A stretch of 64,000 bases of DNA from Exiguobacterium acetylicum. Its GTDB lineage: Bacteria > Bacillota > Bacilli > Exiguobacteriales > Exiguobacteriaceae. The stretch covers positions 1,886,001 through 1,950,000 of the forward strand of contig NZ_CP082333.1 in NCBI RefSeq assembly GCF_019890935.1, in the 5' to 3' direction. The notes below the pieces were generated by a model. That model was not told the origin of the DNA. It saw only the letters and a program-made list of their open reading frames with translations, and did not search any database. The position numbers and the translations under genes are program-made. Below, piece after piece: positions 53,502 through 63,513 of the stretch. Numbering within the stretch: the stretch's first letter is position 1; every line of letters begins with the position of its first letter.

Positions 53502-53528
53502 AAGGGATTCGATCAAATCGAATCCCTT
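53502..53528 (-). terminator. Terminator of ndk
   Basis: Perfect 12-bp stem AAGGGATTCGAT with complement, 3-nt loop, TTTTG tail on the minus strand. Confidence 0.85.
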
Positions 53529-53552
53529 CCCCGTTGTCTTTCTATTCACGTA

Positions 53553-53969
53553 TTACGCGTTGACTGGCTGTCCTTGAAACCAGAGGGCAAGCTCACGCTC
53601 CGCACTCTCGACACTATCTGAACCATGGATGACGTTCTCGCTCATCGTGTTCGCGAAATCACCACGGATCGTTCCAGGTGCTGCTTCAAGTGGTTTTGTT
53701 TTTCCGATCATCAAACGCGAGACTGCGACGACGTCTGCACCCTCGACACGAAGTGCAACGACAGGACCCGATGTGAGGAAAGTGACCAACTCTCCAAAGA
53801 ACGGTTTCTCCGCATGCTCTTCGTAATGTGCTTTTGCTAGCTCTTCTGTGACGTTCATCATTTTCATTTCACGAATGATGAATCCTTTGCGTTCGATCCG
53901 TCCAATGATTTCCCCAATCAATCCACGTTCTACGCCATCCGGTTTGACCATCAAAAATGTCTGTTCCAT
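53553..53969 (-). CDS. ndk: Nucleoside diphosphate kinase
   Basis: 138 residues. Active-site His in NVIHGSDS near residue 115 and the [10 protein letters not shown] start motif. Equilibrates NTPs and NDPs. GGGGGA ribosome site. A cre-like sequence TGTAAGCGCTTTTC lies on the minus strand at 53998-54011 in the leader (about 12 of 14 match). Confidence 0.97.
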   Translation of the reverse strand: MEQTFLMVKPDGVERGLIGEIIGRIERKGFIIREMKMMNVTEELAKAHYEEHAEKPFFGELVTFLTSGPVVALRVEGADVVAVSRLMIGKTKPLEAAPGTIRGDFANTMSENVIHGSDSVESAERELALWFQGQPVNA

Positions 53970-54062
53970 CTCTAGTTCCCCCTATGAAATGCTTTTAGAA
54001 AAGCGCTTACATAGTCAGTTTACTGGCTTTTAAGAAGAACAGCAAGAAATTTTTGACAATCT

Positions 54063-55025
54063 TTATCCTTTTCGTTTTCCAACGTAGCGCGCGACTTCTT
54101 CAAGCGATCGCTTAGCAGAGGATTTAGGTAATGGTTCGAGACGTTTGATGGCACGATGGATATAATGATCGACTGTTTGTTGCGTTCGTTCGAGAGCACC
54201 CGAAGTTTGAAGAAACGACAATAAGGGTGCGACTTCTTCATGTGTTGGCATACTCTCGATTTTTGAAAGACGTTCATAAAAGACAGCATCTTCTGCACCA
54301 TAAAAGACAGGTAACGTTTTGTGTCCATGACGCAAATCTTCTGCTACGGGCTTACCAAGTTCTGTGCGATTCGCTGTGAAATCAAGCAAATCGTCAGCAA
54401 TTTGAAAAGCAAGGCCGATATCTCGTCCAAACAACCGTAACGCTTTCGTATCGGCTGCAGAACAGTTCGCAACAATGGCACCCAGGTGACAACTCGCTTC
54501 GATGAGAATAGCTGTTTTTCGTTCAATCCGTTTGATGTAGCGTTTAATTGACTGTTCCCAATCATATTGGTCATAGATTTGTTCAATCTCACCTTCGCAA
54601 ATTTCACGCATCGTATGGACCATCACTTGGACAAGTTCCGGCTTTCCGACTTCACCAATCAATCGAATCGCCTCTCCAAACAGATAGTTCCCGGAATACA
54701 GTGCTACTTCTTCATCAAAGTATTGCATGACGGTCGGTTTCCCTCGTCGTAGTTCCGCGTCATCAATGACATCGTCATGAACAAGTGACGCCATATGGAC
54801 AAGTTCAAGACTGGCTGCCACACGAATCAGCTCATCCCGATCTGCTTCACCGAATTTAGACGCTAACAATACGAACGCCGGTCGAATCCGCTTTCCACCA
54901 GCCTTCAACAGTTGCTTTCCAGCTGCATCGATCGTTGGTTCCTCAGAAGCGATATGACTGATCAGAAAACGATCGACTAAATTAACTTCCTTCGTGACAT
55001 CACGGTATATGGAATGCAGTGACAT
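54063..55025 (-). CDS. hepT: Heptaprenyl diphosphate synthase component II
   Basis: 320 residues, trans-prenyltransferase. First Asp-rich motif DDVIDD (in LVHDDVIDDAELRRG) and second IADDLLDF. Makes the menaquinone side chain with HepS. ATG at 55025, one nt after the menG stop, with GGTGAG upstream. Confidence 0.95.
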   Translation of the reverse strand: MSLHSIYRDVTKEVNLVDRFLISHIASEEPTIDAAGKQLLKAGGKRIRPAFVLLASKFGEADRDELIRVAASLELVHMASLVHDDVIDDAELRRGKPTVMQYFDEEVALYSGNYLFGEAIRLIGEVGKPELVQVMVHTMREICEGEIEQIYDQYDWEQSIKRYIKRIERKTAILIEASCHLGAIVANCSAADTKALRLFGRDIGLAFQIADDLLDFTANRTELGKPVAEDLRHGHKTLPVFYGAEDAVFYERLSKIESMPTHEEVAPLLSFLQTSGALERTQQTVDHYIHRAIKRLEPLPKSSAKRSLEEVARYVGKRKG

Positions 55026-55026
55026 C

Positions 55027-55734
55027 TCACCACTTCTTCCCAAGGTGCATCGCAGCAGCCCCACCCGCGAATGCCTTGACTTCCACTTGCATGAAGCCTG
55101 CCTGTTCGAAGAGTTGTTTCAGTTCGACGCGGTCGAGGAACACTTCCGTCGATTCTTGTAGCCAGTTGTATTGATCGTATGATTTCGCAAGCAATCGTCC
55201 GACTTGTGGCATGATTTTTCCGAAATACAATGAATATGCCTCGCGGAAAATCGGTGCCGTCGGTTGACTCGTCTCGAGACAGACGACCGTTCCACCTGGT
55301 TTTAAGACACGATGCATCTCTTTGATGACCTGTAGATAATCCGGTACGTTTCGTAGACCAAACCCGATCGTCACATAATCGAACGAGTTATCACCGAACG
55401 GTAGATCCATCGCATTTCCGTGAATCAATTCGATATTTTTCATATCGAGCGCTTCTACCTTCTCCACGCCGACTCTTAGCATGTTTTCTGAAAAATCAAG
55501 TCCTTTGATGACACCTGTCGGACCAGCTGCTTTCGCTAGTTGAATCGTCCAGTCTGCTGTTCCACAACAAAGATCGAGACATTTAGCGCCCGGGAAGACT
55601 TGCATCCGGCGCATCGTCTCGCGTCTCCATAGTTTATGCAGTCGGAAGCTGATGACTGAATTCATTTGATCATAGTTCGTTGATATCGATTGAAACACTT
55701 CATATACTTTTTTTTCTTTATCTTTTGCCTGCAC
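55027..55734 (-). CDS. menG: Demethylmenaquinone methyltransferase
   Basis: 235 residues, class I SAM methyltransferase: [36 protein letters not shown] and VLKPGG. Last step of menaquinone synthesis. GTG at 55734 is nine nt after AAGG and fits the family start; the TTG at 55752 is less likely. Confidence 0.95.
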   Translation of the reverse strand: MQAKDKEKKVYEVFQSISTNYDQMNSVISFRLHKLWRRETMRRMQVFPGAKCLDLCCGTADWTIQLAKAAGPTGVIKGLDFSENMLRVGVEKVEALDMKNIELIHGNAMDLPFGDNSFDYVTIGFGLRNVPDYLQVIKEMHRVLKPGGTVVCLETSQPTAPIFREAYSLYFGKIMPQVGRLLAKSYDQYNWLQESTEVFLDRVELKQLFEQAGFMQVEVKAFAGGAAAMHLGKKW

Positions 55735-55756
55735 ACCGCTCACCCTTTCCAAGATC

Positions 55757-56335
55757 TCATGCTACCGCCATCTGCTCGAGATGCGATAACAGTAATTTCT
55801 GTGCGACCAGATCCAATTGTTCTGCCTGTTGTTGAATGATCTGCCGCCCCTGTCGTGTCAGCCATTCTCGTTTCGTGATTGCCGCGAGTCCTTGCATTAA
55901 TCCGAACTCTGCTGTTAACCATAAGAGAACTCGTTCTTCCGTCGATGCATAATTCATTTCGTGAAGGGCACACTTTGCCTCGTTGACCCGTTGAATCGTC
56001 CGTCCGAGTGAAACGAGAATCTCTTTTGGTAACCCAGCTAGCTGTTCGAAAAAGTAGCTCGAGAATAAATCCCCTGCTAATACAAGCAACTGTCGCTCCT
56101 TCGAACCGCGTAGCGTTTCATTGACACGCTCATGCAGACGTAGCGCTACTTGTGCGAAATGAATCGCTTTGACGAGTGCTTCCGTATCCAGCGTGTCATG
56201 TTGAGCGACATCAATCAACCAACTGATCTGTTCACGATCGATGGAAGGGAAATCCACATGTCGAGCCAATCGTGTCGTTTGTTTAGTGGTGAGTGCAGTG
56301 ATGATTTCATCCACGCGCAGCTCATGTTGTTCCAT
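55757..56335 (-). CDS. hepS: Heptaprenyl diphosphate synthase component I
   Basis: 192 residues, helical HEPPP synthase subunit 1 type ([12 protein letters not shown], then [14 protein letters not shown]). Regulatory subunit paired with HepT. ATG at 56335 with GGGGGG; the longer frame to 56434 overlaps the promoter. In B. subtilis mtrB (TRAP) lies between hbs and hepS; it is absent here. Confidence 0.9.
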   Translation of the reverse strand: MEQHELRVDEIITALTTKQTTRLARHVDFPSIDREQISWLIDVAQHDTLDTEALVKAIHFAQVALRLHERVNETLRGSKERQLLVLAGDLFSSYFFEQLAGLPKEILVSLGRTIQRVNEAKCALHEMNYASTEERVLLWLTAEFGLMQGLAAITKREWLTRQGRQIIQQQAEQLDLVAQKLLLSHLEQMAVA

Positions 56336-56389
56336 GCTTTTACCCCCCGATCTCCAGTGCCATCTCGTTGATGGACGTTCTTCTTTTTT

Positions 56390-56398
56390 AATATACCA
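56390..56398 (-). promoter_or_regulatory. Extended -10 promoter of hepS-menG-hepT
   Basis: TGGTATATT on the minus strand (TGnTATAAT type, five of six in the -10); no clear -35. Confidence 0.5.
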
Positions 56399-56438
56399 TA
56401 ATCGGCGGGCTTTCACGCTTCTGAATGTCCACAAAAAA

Positions 56439-56463
56439 GCCGCCCGAGAAAATCTCGGGCGAC
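56439..56463 (-). terminator. Terminator of hbs
   Basis: 10-bp GC-rich stem (one U-G on the minus strand), 5-nt loop, six-T tail. Confidence 0.9.
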
Positions 56464-56475
56464 TATGTAGCCGGA

Positions 56476-56748
56476 TTACTTCACAGCATCTTTCAATGCT
56501 TTACCTGGTTTGAAGGCAGGTACTTTGCTTGCTGGAATCTCGATATCTTCTTTCGTACGTGGGTTGCGACCTTTACGGGCTGCACGCTCACGGACTTCGA
56601 AGTTACCAAATCCAATCAATTGGACTTTCTCTCCAGACTGAAGTGTCTCAGTGATCGATTCGAATGTTGATTCAACAACTTTCGTCACGTCTTTTTTTGT
56701 AAGACCTGATTTTTCGACGACTGCTTGAATGAGTTCAGTTTTGTTCAT
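56476..56748 (-). CDS. hbs: HU DNA-binding protein
   Basis: 90 residues, [10 protein letters not shown] start, [18 protein letters not shown] core and [16 protein letters not shown] end. Nucleoid protein that bends DNA. ATG at 56748 has AGGGGGTG; the longer frame to 56796 runs into the leader. Confidence 0.97.
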   Translation of the reverse strand: MNKTELIQAVVEKSGLTKKDVTKVVESTFESITETLQSGEKVQLIGFGNFEVRERAARKGRNPRTKEDIEIPASKVPAFKPGKALKDAVK

Positions 56749-56784
56749 TACTTTCACCCCCTCCCAATCACTTCTTCGAGGGTA

Positions 56785-56813
56785 ATCATACCCCATAAAC
56801 GTTGCTATTACAA
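56785..56813 (-). promoter_or_regulatory. SigA promoter of hbs
   Basis: TTGTAA, 17 nt, TATGAT on the minus strand; same hexamers and spacing as the 6263 promoter. Confidence 0.7.
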
Positions 56814-56833
56814 CATTTTCGTGTAAATAACGT

Positions 56834-57568
56834 TCAATTTTCAGATTCTTCGATCGATTCCTCTGAAAACACAGGTTCGCCTTTTTCGTTTATCGTGTAG
56901 CTTTGAGAATAGGCAGGAACAAAAGGTTGATCTTCATAGAGCAAATACCGAATATCTTGACCGACTTTCGGCTTTTTCTTCGCAGTTTGAACAGCTTTCT
57001 TCAACTCAGGTAAATAGTTGATGAAGAGGCGTCCTTGACCATCGACATAGATCGACAACTTTTCATCTGAATACGGACTTGGGACAGTCGGTTCTTTTTT
57101 GATGAATAGTTTTTTATAGTCAAGCGTAAACTGGTTTTTTCCGAACGATCCTTTAAACGGATACTTTTCGTTCTTCTTCCGATACGCATCAATCCGAACT
57201 TGGAGCTTCTGTAACTCTTCTGCAACAAGTAAATCCATCAACTTAACAGTCGGTTTCGTGTCGACATCGACTAACAGATAGATGAATGTTCCGCCACCTT
57301 CAAAACTGTTCGATGGTGGATCACTCATATAACGCGGAATGAGCCGCCCTAATTCGATTTGATAACGCTCCATGAGCGGAGTATCTGCTTCCATCGTCTT
57401 GATGGGCAAAACACCCGTGTCTTTTTGATACGCATCGACAGCATCCTGTACGGTACGCAACTGTTGTGGATACGGTACGCGGTTCGACGGTTTCTGACTG
57501 TCTGGAAATAGACAACCCGATAACAACGTCACCGGAATGAGCATGAGGATCACGAACCACTTCTTCAT
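56834..57568 (-). CDS. yphF: YphF-like lipoprotein
   Basis: 244 residues. Lipoprotein signal [19 protein letters not shown] with lipobox LSGC (Cys19), then a basic extracytoplasmic domain; acidic Ser/Glu-rich C-terminus. Function unknown. ATG at 57568 overlaps yphE by 4 bp. spoIVA, next in B. subtilis, is missing between this gene and hbs. Confidence 0.88.
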   Translation of the reverse strand: MKKWFVILMLIPVTLLSGCLFPDSQKPSNRVPYPQQLRTVQDAVDAYQKDTGVLPIKTMEADTPLMERYQIELGRLIPRYMSDPPSNSFEGGGTFIYLLVDVDTKPTVKLMDLLVAEELQKLQVRIDAYRKKNEKYPFKGSFGKNQFTLDYKKLFIKKEPTVPSPYSDEKLSIYVDGQGRLFINYLPELKKAVQTAKKKPKVGQDIRYLLYEDQPFVPAYSQSYTINEKGEPVFSEESIEESEN

Positions 57569-57771
57569 GCGCTTGGCCCCGCCATGACGATGAATACCAT
57601 GATGATCGACGCAACGATGAAACATACGAATGCCAATGTCGATACGAGAACCTGCCATATCCCCTTCAACTTCGTCCGACTGACCGTGACCAGCAAGACA
57701 CTGATCGCAAAGAGTCCAATGCCAGCGAACGAGATCCACATTTTTATTAATCCTGGACTCAAGGTTTCCAC
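57565..57771 (-). CDS. yphE: YphE-like small membrane protein (DUF2768)
   Basis: 68 residues with two membrane segments (about 12-32 and 40-62), matching the size and place of YphE between gpsA and yphF. Start GTG 57771 (GGAG four nt upstream) or TTG 57762 (GGGG eight nt upstream) unresolved. Confidence 0.82.
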   Translation of the reverse strand: METLSPGLIKMWISFAGIGLFAISVLLVTVSRTKLKGIWQVLVSTLAFVCFIVASIIMVFIVMAGPSA

Positions 57772-57780
57772 CCCACTCCG

Positions 57781-58806
57781 TTAATCTTTCGTCGTGAAGA
57801 GATGCTCGATCTCATTTTTCTGTGGTCGTTGCATCAACTTTTTGACTTCTTCTTCCGGTGTATGACCGTCAAAGAGAACATGGTAGAGAGCGGAAGTGAT
57901 TGGGAGTTCACACTGTTTCGTCTCCGCCAAATCATATGCCGCTTGGGTCGCGCGAACACCTTCGACGACCATTCCCATGTTTTCTAGCACCGTCTCTAAT
58001 TTTTCACCGCGACCGATGGCATTCCCCGCACGCCAATTTCGACTATGAACCGATGTACAAGTAACGATCAAGTCACCCATTCCTGTCAATCCAGTGAACG
58101 TCATCGGGTTAGCTCCAAGCATCGTACCGAGACGTGCGATTTCGACCATTCCACGCGTAATCAATGCTGCTTTGGCATTATCCCCGTAACCGAGACCATC
58201 CGTCATACCTGCGGCAAGCGCAATGATATTTTTGAGCGCCCCACCGAGCTCAGCTCCAATGATATCCGCATTCAGATAGACGCGGAAGTTTTCATTCGTA
58301 AACAGCTCCTGTACACGACCAGCCTCTTCTAAATCATCCGATGCGATGGTCACTGTCGTTGGTTTACGTAACGCGACCTCTTCGGCATGCGATGGACCCG
58401 TCAAGACACAAACCGCCTTGCGTTTCGCAGGATCGACCTCTGCTTCGATTAATTCTGACAACCGAAGATGGGTCTTTGGCTCGATTCCTTTTGACGCATG
58501 AATCAGAACGACTGGTTCCGTCAACAATTCATTCAATTGTCGGGAAACCGAACGAATCGCAGAGGATGGTGTGACGATCAAGATATGTGTTGCGCCTTCA
58601 ACCGCCACTTTAAGATCCGTCGTCGCCTTCAATGATTGTGGTAACATGACACCCGGCAAAAATTGCGCGTTTTCATGATGTTCATTGATGCGGTCGACAG
58701 TTGTTTGTTCACGACCGTAAAGCATGACTTCCTGATCATTATCGGCTAGGACGAGCGAGAGCGCCGTTCCCCAGCTTCCCGCTCCGATGACAGCGATTTT
58801 GGTCAT
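57781..58806 (-). CDS. gpsA: Glycerol-3-phosphate dehydrogenase (NAD(P)+)
   Basis: 341 residues. GAGSWGTALS at the N-terminus, catalytic Lys in GALKNIIALAAGM near 191, GLTGMGDLIVTCTS near 246. Supplies sn-glycerol-3-phosphate for phospholipids. 14 nt after der, same operon. Confidence 0.97.
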   Translation of the reverse strand: MTKIAVIGAGSWGTALSLVLADNDQEVMLYGREQTTVDRINEHHENAQFLPGVMLPQSLKATTDLKVAVEGATHILIVTPSSAIRSVSRQLNELLTEPVVLIHASKGIEPKTHLRLSELIEAEVDPAKRKAVCVLTGPSHAEEVALRKPTTVTIASDDLEEAGRVQELFTNENFRVYLNADIIGAELGGALKNIIALAAGMTDGLGYGDNAKAALITRGMVEIARLGTMLGANPMTFTGLTGMGDLIVTCTSVHSRNWRAGNAIGRGEKLETVLENMGMVVEGVRATQAAYDLAETKQCELPITSALYHVLFDGHTPEEEVKKLMQRPQKNEIEHLFTTKD

Positions 58807-58820
58807 ACTGACTCACCCCA

Positions 58821-60131
58821 TTATTGTTTTTGACGAGCTAAAATCCGGATTGGTGTACCTGTAAAATCAAACGCTTCCCGAATCCGATTCTCAAGATATC
58901 GTTTATAAGAGAAGTGCAGCAATTCTGGATCATTGACGAACAAGACGAACGTTGGCGGACGTGACGCGACTTGAGTCGCATAGTTGATCCGAAGACGAAC
59001 TCCTTTATCCGTCGGCGCTGGATTCATCGCGACAGCGTCAACGATGACATCGTTCAAGACGCTAGTCTGAATCCGTTGTGCATGGCTGTGCGCTGCTTGT
59101 TGAATGACCGGTAGCAACGTCTGCAAACGACGTTTTGTTTTCGCTGAGACGAAGACGATCGGTGCATAGTCAAGGAAACGGAATTCTTCCCGAATCTCTT
59201 CTTGCATCTTTTTCATCGTCTTATCGTCTTTTTCGACAGCATCCCATTTATTGACGACGATGATGACGGCGCGACCTGCTTCGTGCGCATATCCCGCCAC
59301 TTTTTTATCTTGCTCGATGATGCCTTCTTCGCCATCAAGCACGACACAGACGACATCTGCCCGTTCGATTGCTTTTTGAGCACGCATGACGCTGAAACGT
59401 TCTGTTGATTCATAGACTTTCCCGCGTTTTCGCATCCCGGCCGTATCGATGATGACGTATTCTTGATCATCCCGCGTAAACGGTGTATCGATCGCATCGC
59501 GTGTCGTACCAGCGATGTTTGAGACGATGACGCGTTCTTCACCGAGAATCGAGTTCGTCATACTTGATTTCCCGACGTTCGGACGACCAATCAAGGCAAA
59601 CTTGATCGTGCTTTCGTCATATTCTAATTCTTCTTTATCTGGTGCGAGTTCAAGGACACGGTCGAGTAAGTCACCGAGACCAAGACCATGTGTACCAGAA
59701 ATCGGGAACAAGTCTCCGAATCCAAGGGAGTAAAATTCATACATTAAATCACGCATTTCAAAGTTATCGACTTTGTTGACAGCTACGACGACTGGTTTGT
59801 TCGAACGGAATAACATGTTCGCGACTTCCTCATCCGCTGCTGTGATTCCTTCGCGTCCGTTCACCATGAAAATGATGACATCCGCTTCATCAATGGCGAG
59901 CTCCGCCTGATGACGCATCATTTGAAGTAGGGGCTCATCCCCGACTTCGATTCCACCTGTATCAATCAAATGAAAATGACGATTCAGCCATTCTCCAGTT
60001 CCGTAAATACGGTCGCGGGTAACGCCTGGCTTGTCTTCTACGATTGAAACCCGATCTCCAATCACCCGGTTAAAAATCGTCGACTTTCCGATATTTGGGC
60101 GACCTACGATCGCCACGACTGGAATTGCCAT
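58821..60131 (-). CDS. der: Ribosome-assembly GTPase Der
   Basis: 436 residues, two tandem G domains (GRPNIGKST near 10 with DTGG, and GRPNVGKSS near 183 with DTAG and NKWD) and a C-terminal KH-like domain. Essential for 50S assembly. ATG at 60131 with AAGGTG. Confidence 0.97.
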   Translation of the reverse strand: MAIPVVAIVGRPNIGKSTIFNRVIGDRVSIVEDKPGVTRDRIYGTGEWLNRHFHLIDTGGIEVGDEPLLQMMRHQAELAIDEADVIIFMVNGREGITAADEEVANMLFRSNKPVVVAVNKVDNFEMRDLMYEFYSLGFGDLFPISGTHGLGLGDLLDRVLELAPDKEELEYDESTIKFALIGRPNVGKSSMTNSILGEERVIVSNIAGTTRDAIDTPFTRDDQEYVIIDTAGMRKRGKVYESTERFSVMRAQKAIERADVVCVVLDGEEGIIEQDKKVAGYAHEAGRAVIIVVNKWDAVEKDDKTMKKMQEEIREEFRFLDYAPIVFVSAKTKRRLQTLLPVIQQAAHSHAQRIQTSVLNDVIVDAVAMNPAPTDKGVRLRINYATQVASRPPTFVLFVNDPELLHFSYKRYLENRIREAFDFTGTPIRILARQKQ

Positions 60132-60218
60132 CCCAACACCTTCTTTCTCTTCTCTCGCTTCATAGCCGTTCTATTGTATCAAATCAAACTGTCATATACC
60201 ATAACAAACCGCATATAA

Positions 60219-60244
60219 AAAGCGGACACGCTTGTGTCCGCTTT
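60219..60244 (-). terminator. Terminator of the S1-domain gene
   Basis: Perfect 11-bp stem AAAGCGGACAC with complement, 4-nt loop, TTTTTAT tail on the minus strand. Confidence 0.88.
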
Positions 60245-60254
60245 GTGTCATTGC

Positions 60255-61388
60255 TTATTCTTTCTGATCAGAATCGTCCTCAGTCAAGTCAGCGACCGAG
60301 AATCCTTCTGATTGATTCGTATAATCCGAGTAATCGTCAGCGGACGATTCTTCTTCTTCAAGGACACGTGTTGATAGCGAAATCTTATGCTCATCAAGAC
60401 GTACTTCGAGTACTTTCGCCTCGATTTCCTGTCCTTCTTCAAGTACTTCCGAAGGTGAACCGATATGACGGTTCGCGATTTGCGAAATGTGCAAAAGTCC
60501 TTCTACTTGCGGCGCAAGTTCGATGAAGGCTCCGAACTGGACGAGACGACGTACACGTCCTTTGACGATATCGCCAGCTTCGATCTTCCCTTCCATCTGT
60601 TGCCATGGACCAGGTTGTGTTTCCTTGATCGACAACTTGACCTTTTCCGTATCACGGTCGACACCAAGTACTTTAACTTCGACTTTTTGACCTTCCGTGA
60701 CGATATCCGAAGGACGCTCGACACGGTGGTGTGCCATCTCCGAGATATGAACGAGACCGTCGACGCCACCGATATCAACGAAAGCACCAAAGTCCGTTAA
60801 ACGTTGGACTGTACCTTCGAGGATTTGACCTACTTCTAAGTTTTCGAGTGTCTCTTTTTTCTTCGCGTTCAATTCGCCTTCAACGACAGCTTTGTGCGAG
60901 AGAATGACACGGTTCTTCTCTTGATCGAGTTCAACGACCTTGACTTCGATCGAACGACCGATGTAATCCGAGAAATCCTCGACATAATGCCGTTCGACGA
61001 GTGACGCTGGAATGAATCCGCGGACACCGATATCAACGACGAGTCCACCTTTGACGATGTCCTTGACGACAACTTCAAAGATTTCACCTGATTTATACTT
61101 CTCTTCTACTTGCTCCCACGCTTTGAGCGCGTCGATTTCTCGTTTCGAGACGACGACCTCTTCATCCGTGATTTTCTTGACCTTCACTTGTAGTTCATCT
61201 CCGACGTTCAGCACGCCGCGAATATCATCGAGATGAAGACTCGATACTTCGCTGATCGGTAAGATGGCTTCTGTTTTATATCCGATATCAATGAGTGCTT
61301 GCTTGTCTTCAATTTTCACGACCATTCCGGTAACTACCTGGTCCCGATGAATTTCAAAATCAGGCATATCTTTCATTTCTTCGACCAT
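60255..61388 (-). CDS. ypfD: S1-domain RNA-binding protein (YpfD, short S1 homologue)
   Basis: 377 residues, four S1 OB-fold repeats (about 15-90, 105-170, 190-260, 275-345) with VRGFIPASLVE, FGAFVDIGGVDGLVHISEM and FGAFIELAPQVEGLLHISQI, and an acidic tail. Homologue of ribosomal protein S1 with four instead of six domains, as in Bacillus. Strong GAGGAGG ribosome site. Monocistronic. Confidence 0.94.
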   Translation of the reverse strand: MVEEMKDMPDFEIHRDQVVTGMVVKIEDKQALIDIGYKTEAILPISEVSSLHLDDIRGVLNVGDELQVKVKKITDEEVVVSKREIDALKAWEQVEEKYKSGEIFEVVVKDIVKGGLVVDIGVRGFIPASLVERHYVEDFSDYIGRSIEVKVVELDQEKNRVILSHKAVVEGELNAKKKETLENLEVGQILEGTVQRLTDFGAFVDIGGVDGLVHISEMAHHRVERPSDIVTEGQKVEVKVLGVDRDTEKVKLSIKETQPGPWQQMEGKIEAGDIVKGRVRRLVQFGAFIELAPQVEGLLHISQIANRHIGSPSEVLEEGQEIEAKVLEVRLDEHKISLSTRVLEEEESSADDYSDYTNQSEGFSVADLTEDDSDQKE

Positions 61389-61419
61389 TCCAAAACAACC
61401 TCCTCACGATGAGTACAAG

Positions 61420-61446
61420 AAACGCCTGACACGTGTCAATGCGTTT
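61420..61446 (-). terminator. Inverted repeat between plsC and ypfD
   Basis: AAACGC and GCGTTT flank a perfect 12-bp palindrome TGACACGTGTCA (61427-61438). On the minus strand it can fold as a hairpin with ACGU loop and one bulged A, followed by CTTGT. Terminator of cmk-plsC or an operator for ypfD. Confidence 0.5.
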
Positions 61447-61490
61447 ATCCTGCTTCTAACTTCTTACAATTCTGACTATTTGTCAAGGTA

Positions 61491-62090
61491 TTAAGCGTGA
61501 TTGAAGTAGACGGATTTGATTTCGTCCATGATTCGGTCAGAAATCGATTTCGCTGCGCCCCGCTGGTCACGTAAATCCGAAATATCAACCGGTTTTCCGA
61601 CCGCGACGTGCATTCGTTTGAACGGGCGGTATGATCCGATGATTGCAATCGGTAAAATCTGCGCATTCGATCGTAACGCAAAGAACCCGACTCCTGGTTG
61701 TGCTGCTGTAAATTCACCTGGTGCGGAACGTGTTCCTTCTGGGAAAATACCGACCGTCTCATCTGAATTTAATAGTTCAATCGTCCGTTTCAAAGCTTGA
61801 CGATCTCCTTGACCGCGACCGACAGGATATGTTCCTGCCGCAATCATTAATTGTTTTAAGGCAGGAACTTTGAACAGTTCTTCTTTTGCCATGTAACGCA
61901 CCGCGCGGTTTGGCGGAATCGCACTGACGAGGAAAACCGGGTCCCAGTTCGAACTGTGATTGGCACAGACAAGTAAGGAACCGTCTTTCGGAATGTTCTC
62001 TTGTCCTGTCACTTTCAATCGGAAGACTGTTTTCGCAATGACCCAGACGACAAACCGGGCAATCCGGTAAATGGTATCTTGACGTTTCAT
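61491..62090 (-). CDS. plsC: 1-acyl-sn-glycerol-3-phosphate acyltransferase
   Basis: 199 residues. HX4D motif NHSSNWD near 45-51, FPEGTRS near 115-121, and a hydrophobic N-terminal segment. Makes phosphatidic acid at the membrane. ATG overlaps the cmk TGA by 4 bp. Same cmk-plsC-ypfD order as in Bacillus. Confidence 0.93.
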   Translation of the reverse strand: MKRQDTIYRIARFVVWVIAKTVFRLKVTGQENIPKDGSLLVCANHSSNWDPVFLVSAIPPNRAVRYMAKEELFKVPALKQLMIAAGTYPVGRGQGDRQALKRTIELLNSDETVGIFPEGTRSAPGEFTAAQPGVGFFALRSNAQILPIAIIGSYRPFKRMHVAVGKPVDISDLRDQRGAAKSISDRIMDEIKSVYFNHA

Positions 62091-62761
62091 TTTAGGACAC
62101 CCTCTGCTAGCTCCATCAATCGGACGACGACTTCATCGATCGTCATCTCTGTCGTATCGAGATATAGTGCATCGTCAGCTTGGCGCAATGGCGAGACTTC
62201 ACGCTCACTGTCGCGCTTATCACGCAGTGCGATTTCTTCTTGAAGAATCGCGATGTCACTGTTCATCCCACGCGCGATGTTTTCACGGTGTCTTCGAGCT
62301 GCACGCTCTTCCACAGTTGCCGTCAAAAAGACTTTTAATTCTGCATCCGGCAATACGACTGTGCCGATATCACGTCCATCCATGACGATCCCGCCGTGTT
62401 CAGCTAATTTCCGCTGTGCCGTGACGAGTGCAACCCGGACTTCTTTTTGACGAGCGACGAACGAGACATTATTCGTGATTTCGATGGAACGGATCGCATC
62501 CGTCACTTCGCGATCACCAATAAAGACACGTTGCCCGTTTTCGCCTGGTGTTAAACGAATATCAAGCGATTTCATTAATTCTCCGAGCACTTCCCCATTG
62601 TTGAGATCAAGGGATTGTTCAAGTGCTGCCAGCGTCACGGCCCGATACATGGCTCCTGTATCGATGTATACATAGTCAAGGCGCGCTGCCAATTGTTTTG
62701 CGATCGTACTTTTCCCAGCACCCGCTGGTCCATCTAAAGCGATTTGAATCTTTTTCATCAT
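62087..62761 (-). CDS. cmk: Cytidylate kinase
   Basis: 224 residues. P-loop DGPAGAGKST near 9-18, DTGAMYR, and DGRDIGT near 129. Phosphorylates CMP and dCMP. Tandem ATG start; AAGGA eight nt before the first. Confidence 0.97.
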   Translation of the reverse strand: MMKKIQIALDGPAGAGKSTIAKQLAARLDYVYIDTGAMYRAVTLAALEQSLDLNNGEVLGELMKSLDIRLTPGENGQRVFIGDREVTDAIRSIEITNNVSFVARQKEVRVALVTAQRKLAEHGGIVMDGRDIGTVVLPDAELKVFLTATVEERAARRHRENIARGMNSDIAILQEEIALRDKRDSEREVSPLRQADDALYLDTTEMTIDEVVVRLMELAEGVLK

Positions 62762-62837
62762 CCATCCTGTCCTTCCATCTTCCCTATGATTGATAGGGAT
62801 TCATTCTTCCGAACGTTATCATAGCAAAAAAATGCGG

Positions 62838-63494
62838 TCAGGTGAATGGATTCATGCCCCTTCTTGAACTTTTCATTTGCATTTGATAACAGTGACGCAA
62901 TACAAGTTCGCGACTTCTGTCGGGAATCATCGTAAATTGGAATGCTAGTTCATATCGTTCTTCACGCCGATCAATTCGAACGAGTTCAGCGATGACATCT
63001 AACGTACTCGATATGCCCTCACCTGTAGGCAAAATGAATGTCATTTCCACCTCTTCCTCTTTTTGAACCGGTAATTGATCCGACAAGATCATCATCCCTC
63101 CAGCCGATAGATCGAGCGTCACCGTCGTAAACGGCTCGAAATGCGTTTTATGAGGGTGTACAGCGACATCGAGTATTTGCGGTACTCGAACGAACTGACG
63201 TCGTTGGATGCGTTCGATTTGATCATCCTTCGGTCGTTTCAAAGCATATCGTTGACCACGAAGTGGATCATTTTGTCGTTCGACGACGACCGTATCAAAT
63301 CCAAATAATTTGCCCTTTTCCTTAAAGAAATAAAATGAAACTTCTTCTTGCTCTGACAAGATGAATGTTTTGAGTGTCGCGACCTCACTCGGTGCTTCAA
63401 TCCAAATCAATCGATTCGTCACGGCCGTCACCTTTGAGCGACCTTGTCGATCCTCACTATTTGAAAGCATTACCAAATCCCCGATTTCCATCAT
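62838..63494 (-). CDS. motI: PilZ-domain c-di-GMP receptor (YpfA/MotI-like)
   Basis: 218 residues. N-terminal YcgR-like barrel (about 1-90) and PilZ domain with RRQFVR at 98-103 and DLSAGG at 128-133, the full c-di-GMP binding set. In B. subtilis MotI acts on the flagellar stator protein MotA as a clutch. The position between prsW and cmk fits. With the receiver-like protein at the other end and cheR, it points to a motile cell. Confidence 0.9.
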   Translation of the reverse strand: MMEIGDLVMLSNSEDRQGRSKVTAVTNRLIWIEAPSEVATLKTFILSEQEEVSFYFFKEKGKLFGFDTVVVERQNDPLRGQRYALKRPKDDQIERIQRRQFVRVPQILDVAVHPHKTHFEPFTTVTLDLSAGGMMILSDQLPVQKEEEVEMTFILPTGEGISSTLDVIAELVRIDRREERYELAFQFTMIPDRSRELVLRHCYQMQMKSSRRGMNPFT

Positions 63495-63513
63495 ACTACT
63501 TCGCTCCTACTCT

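Noticed and set aside
57569-57739. 57-residue N-terminal extension of YphF
   Set aside because: It overlaps yphE in another frame; the lipoprotein signal starts at ATG 57568.
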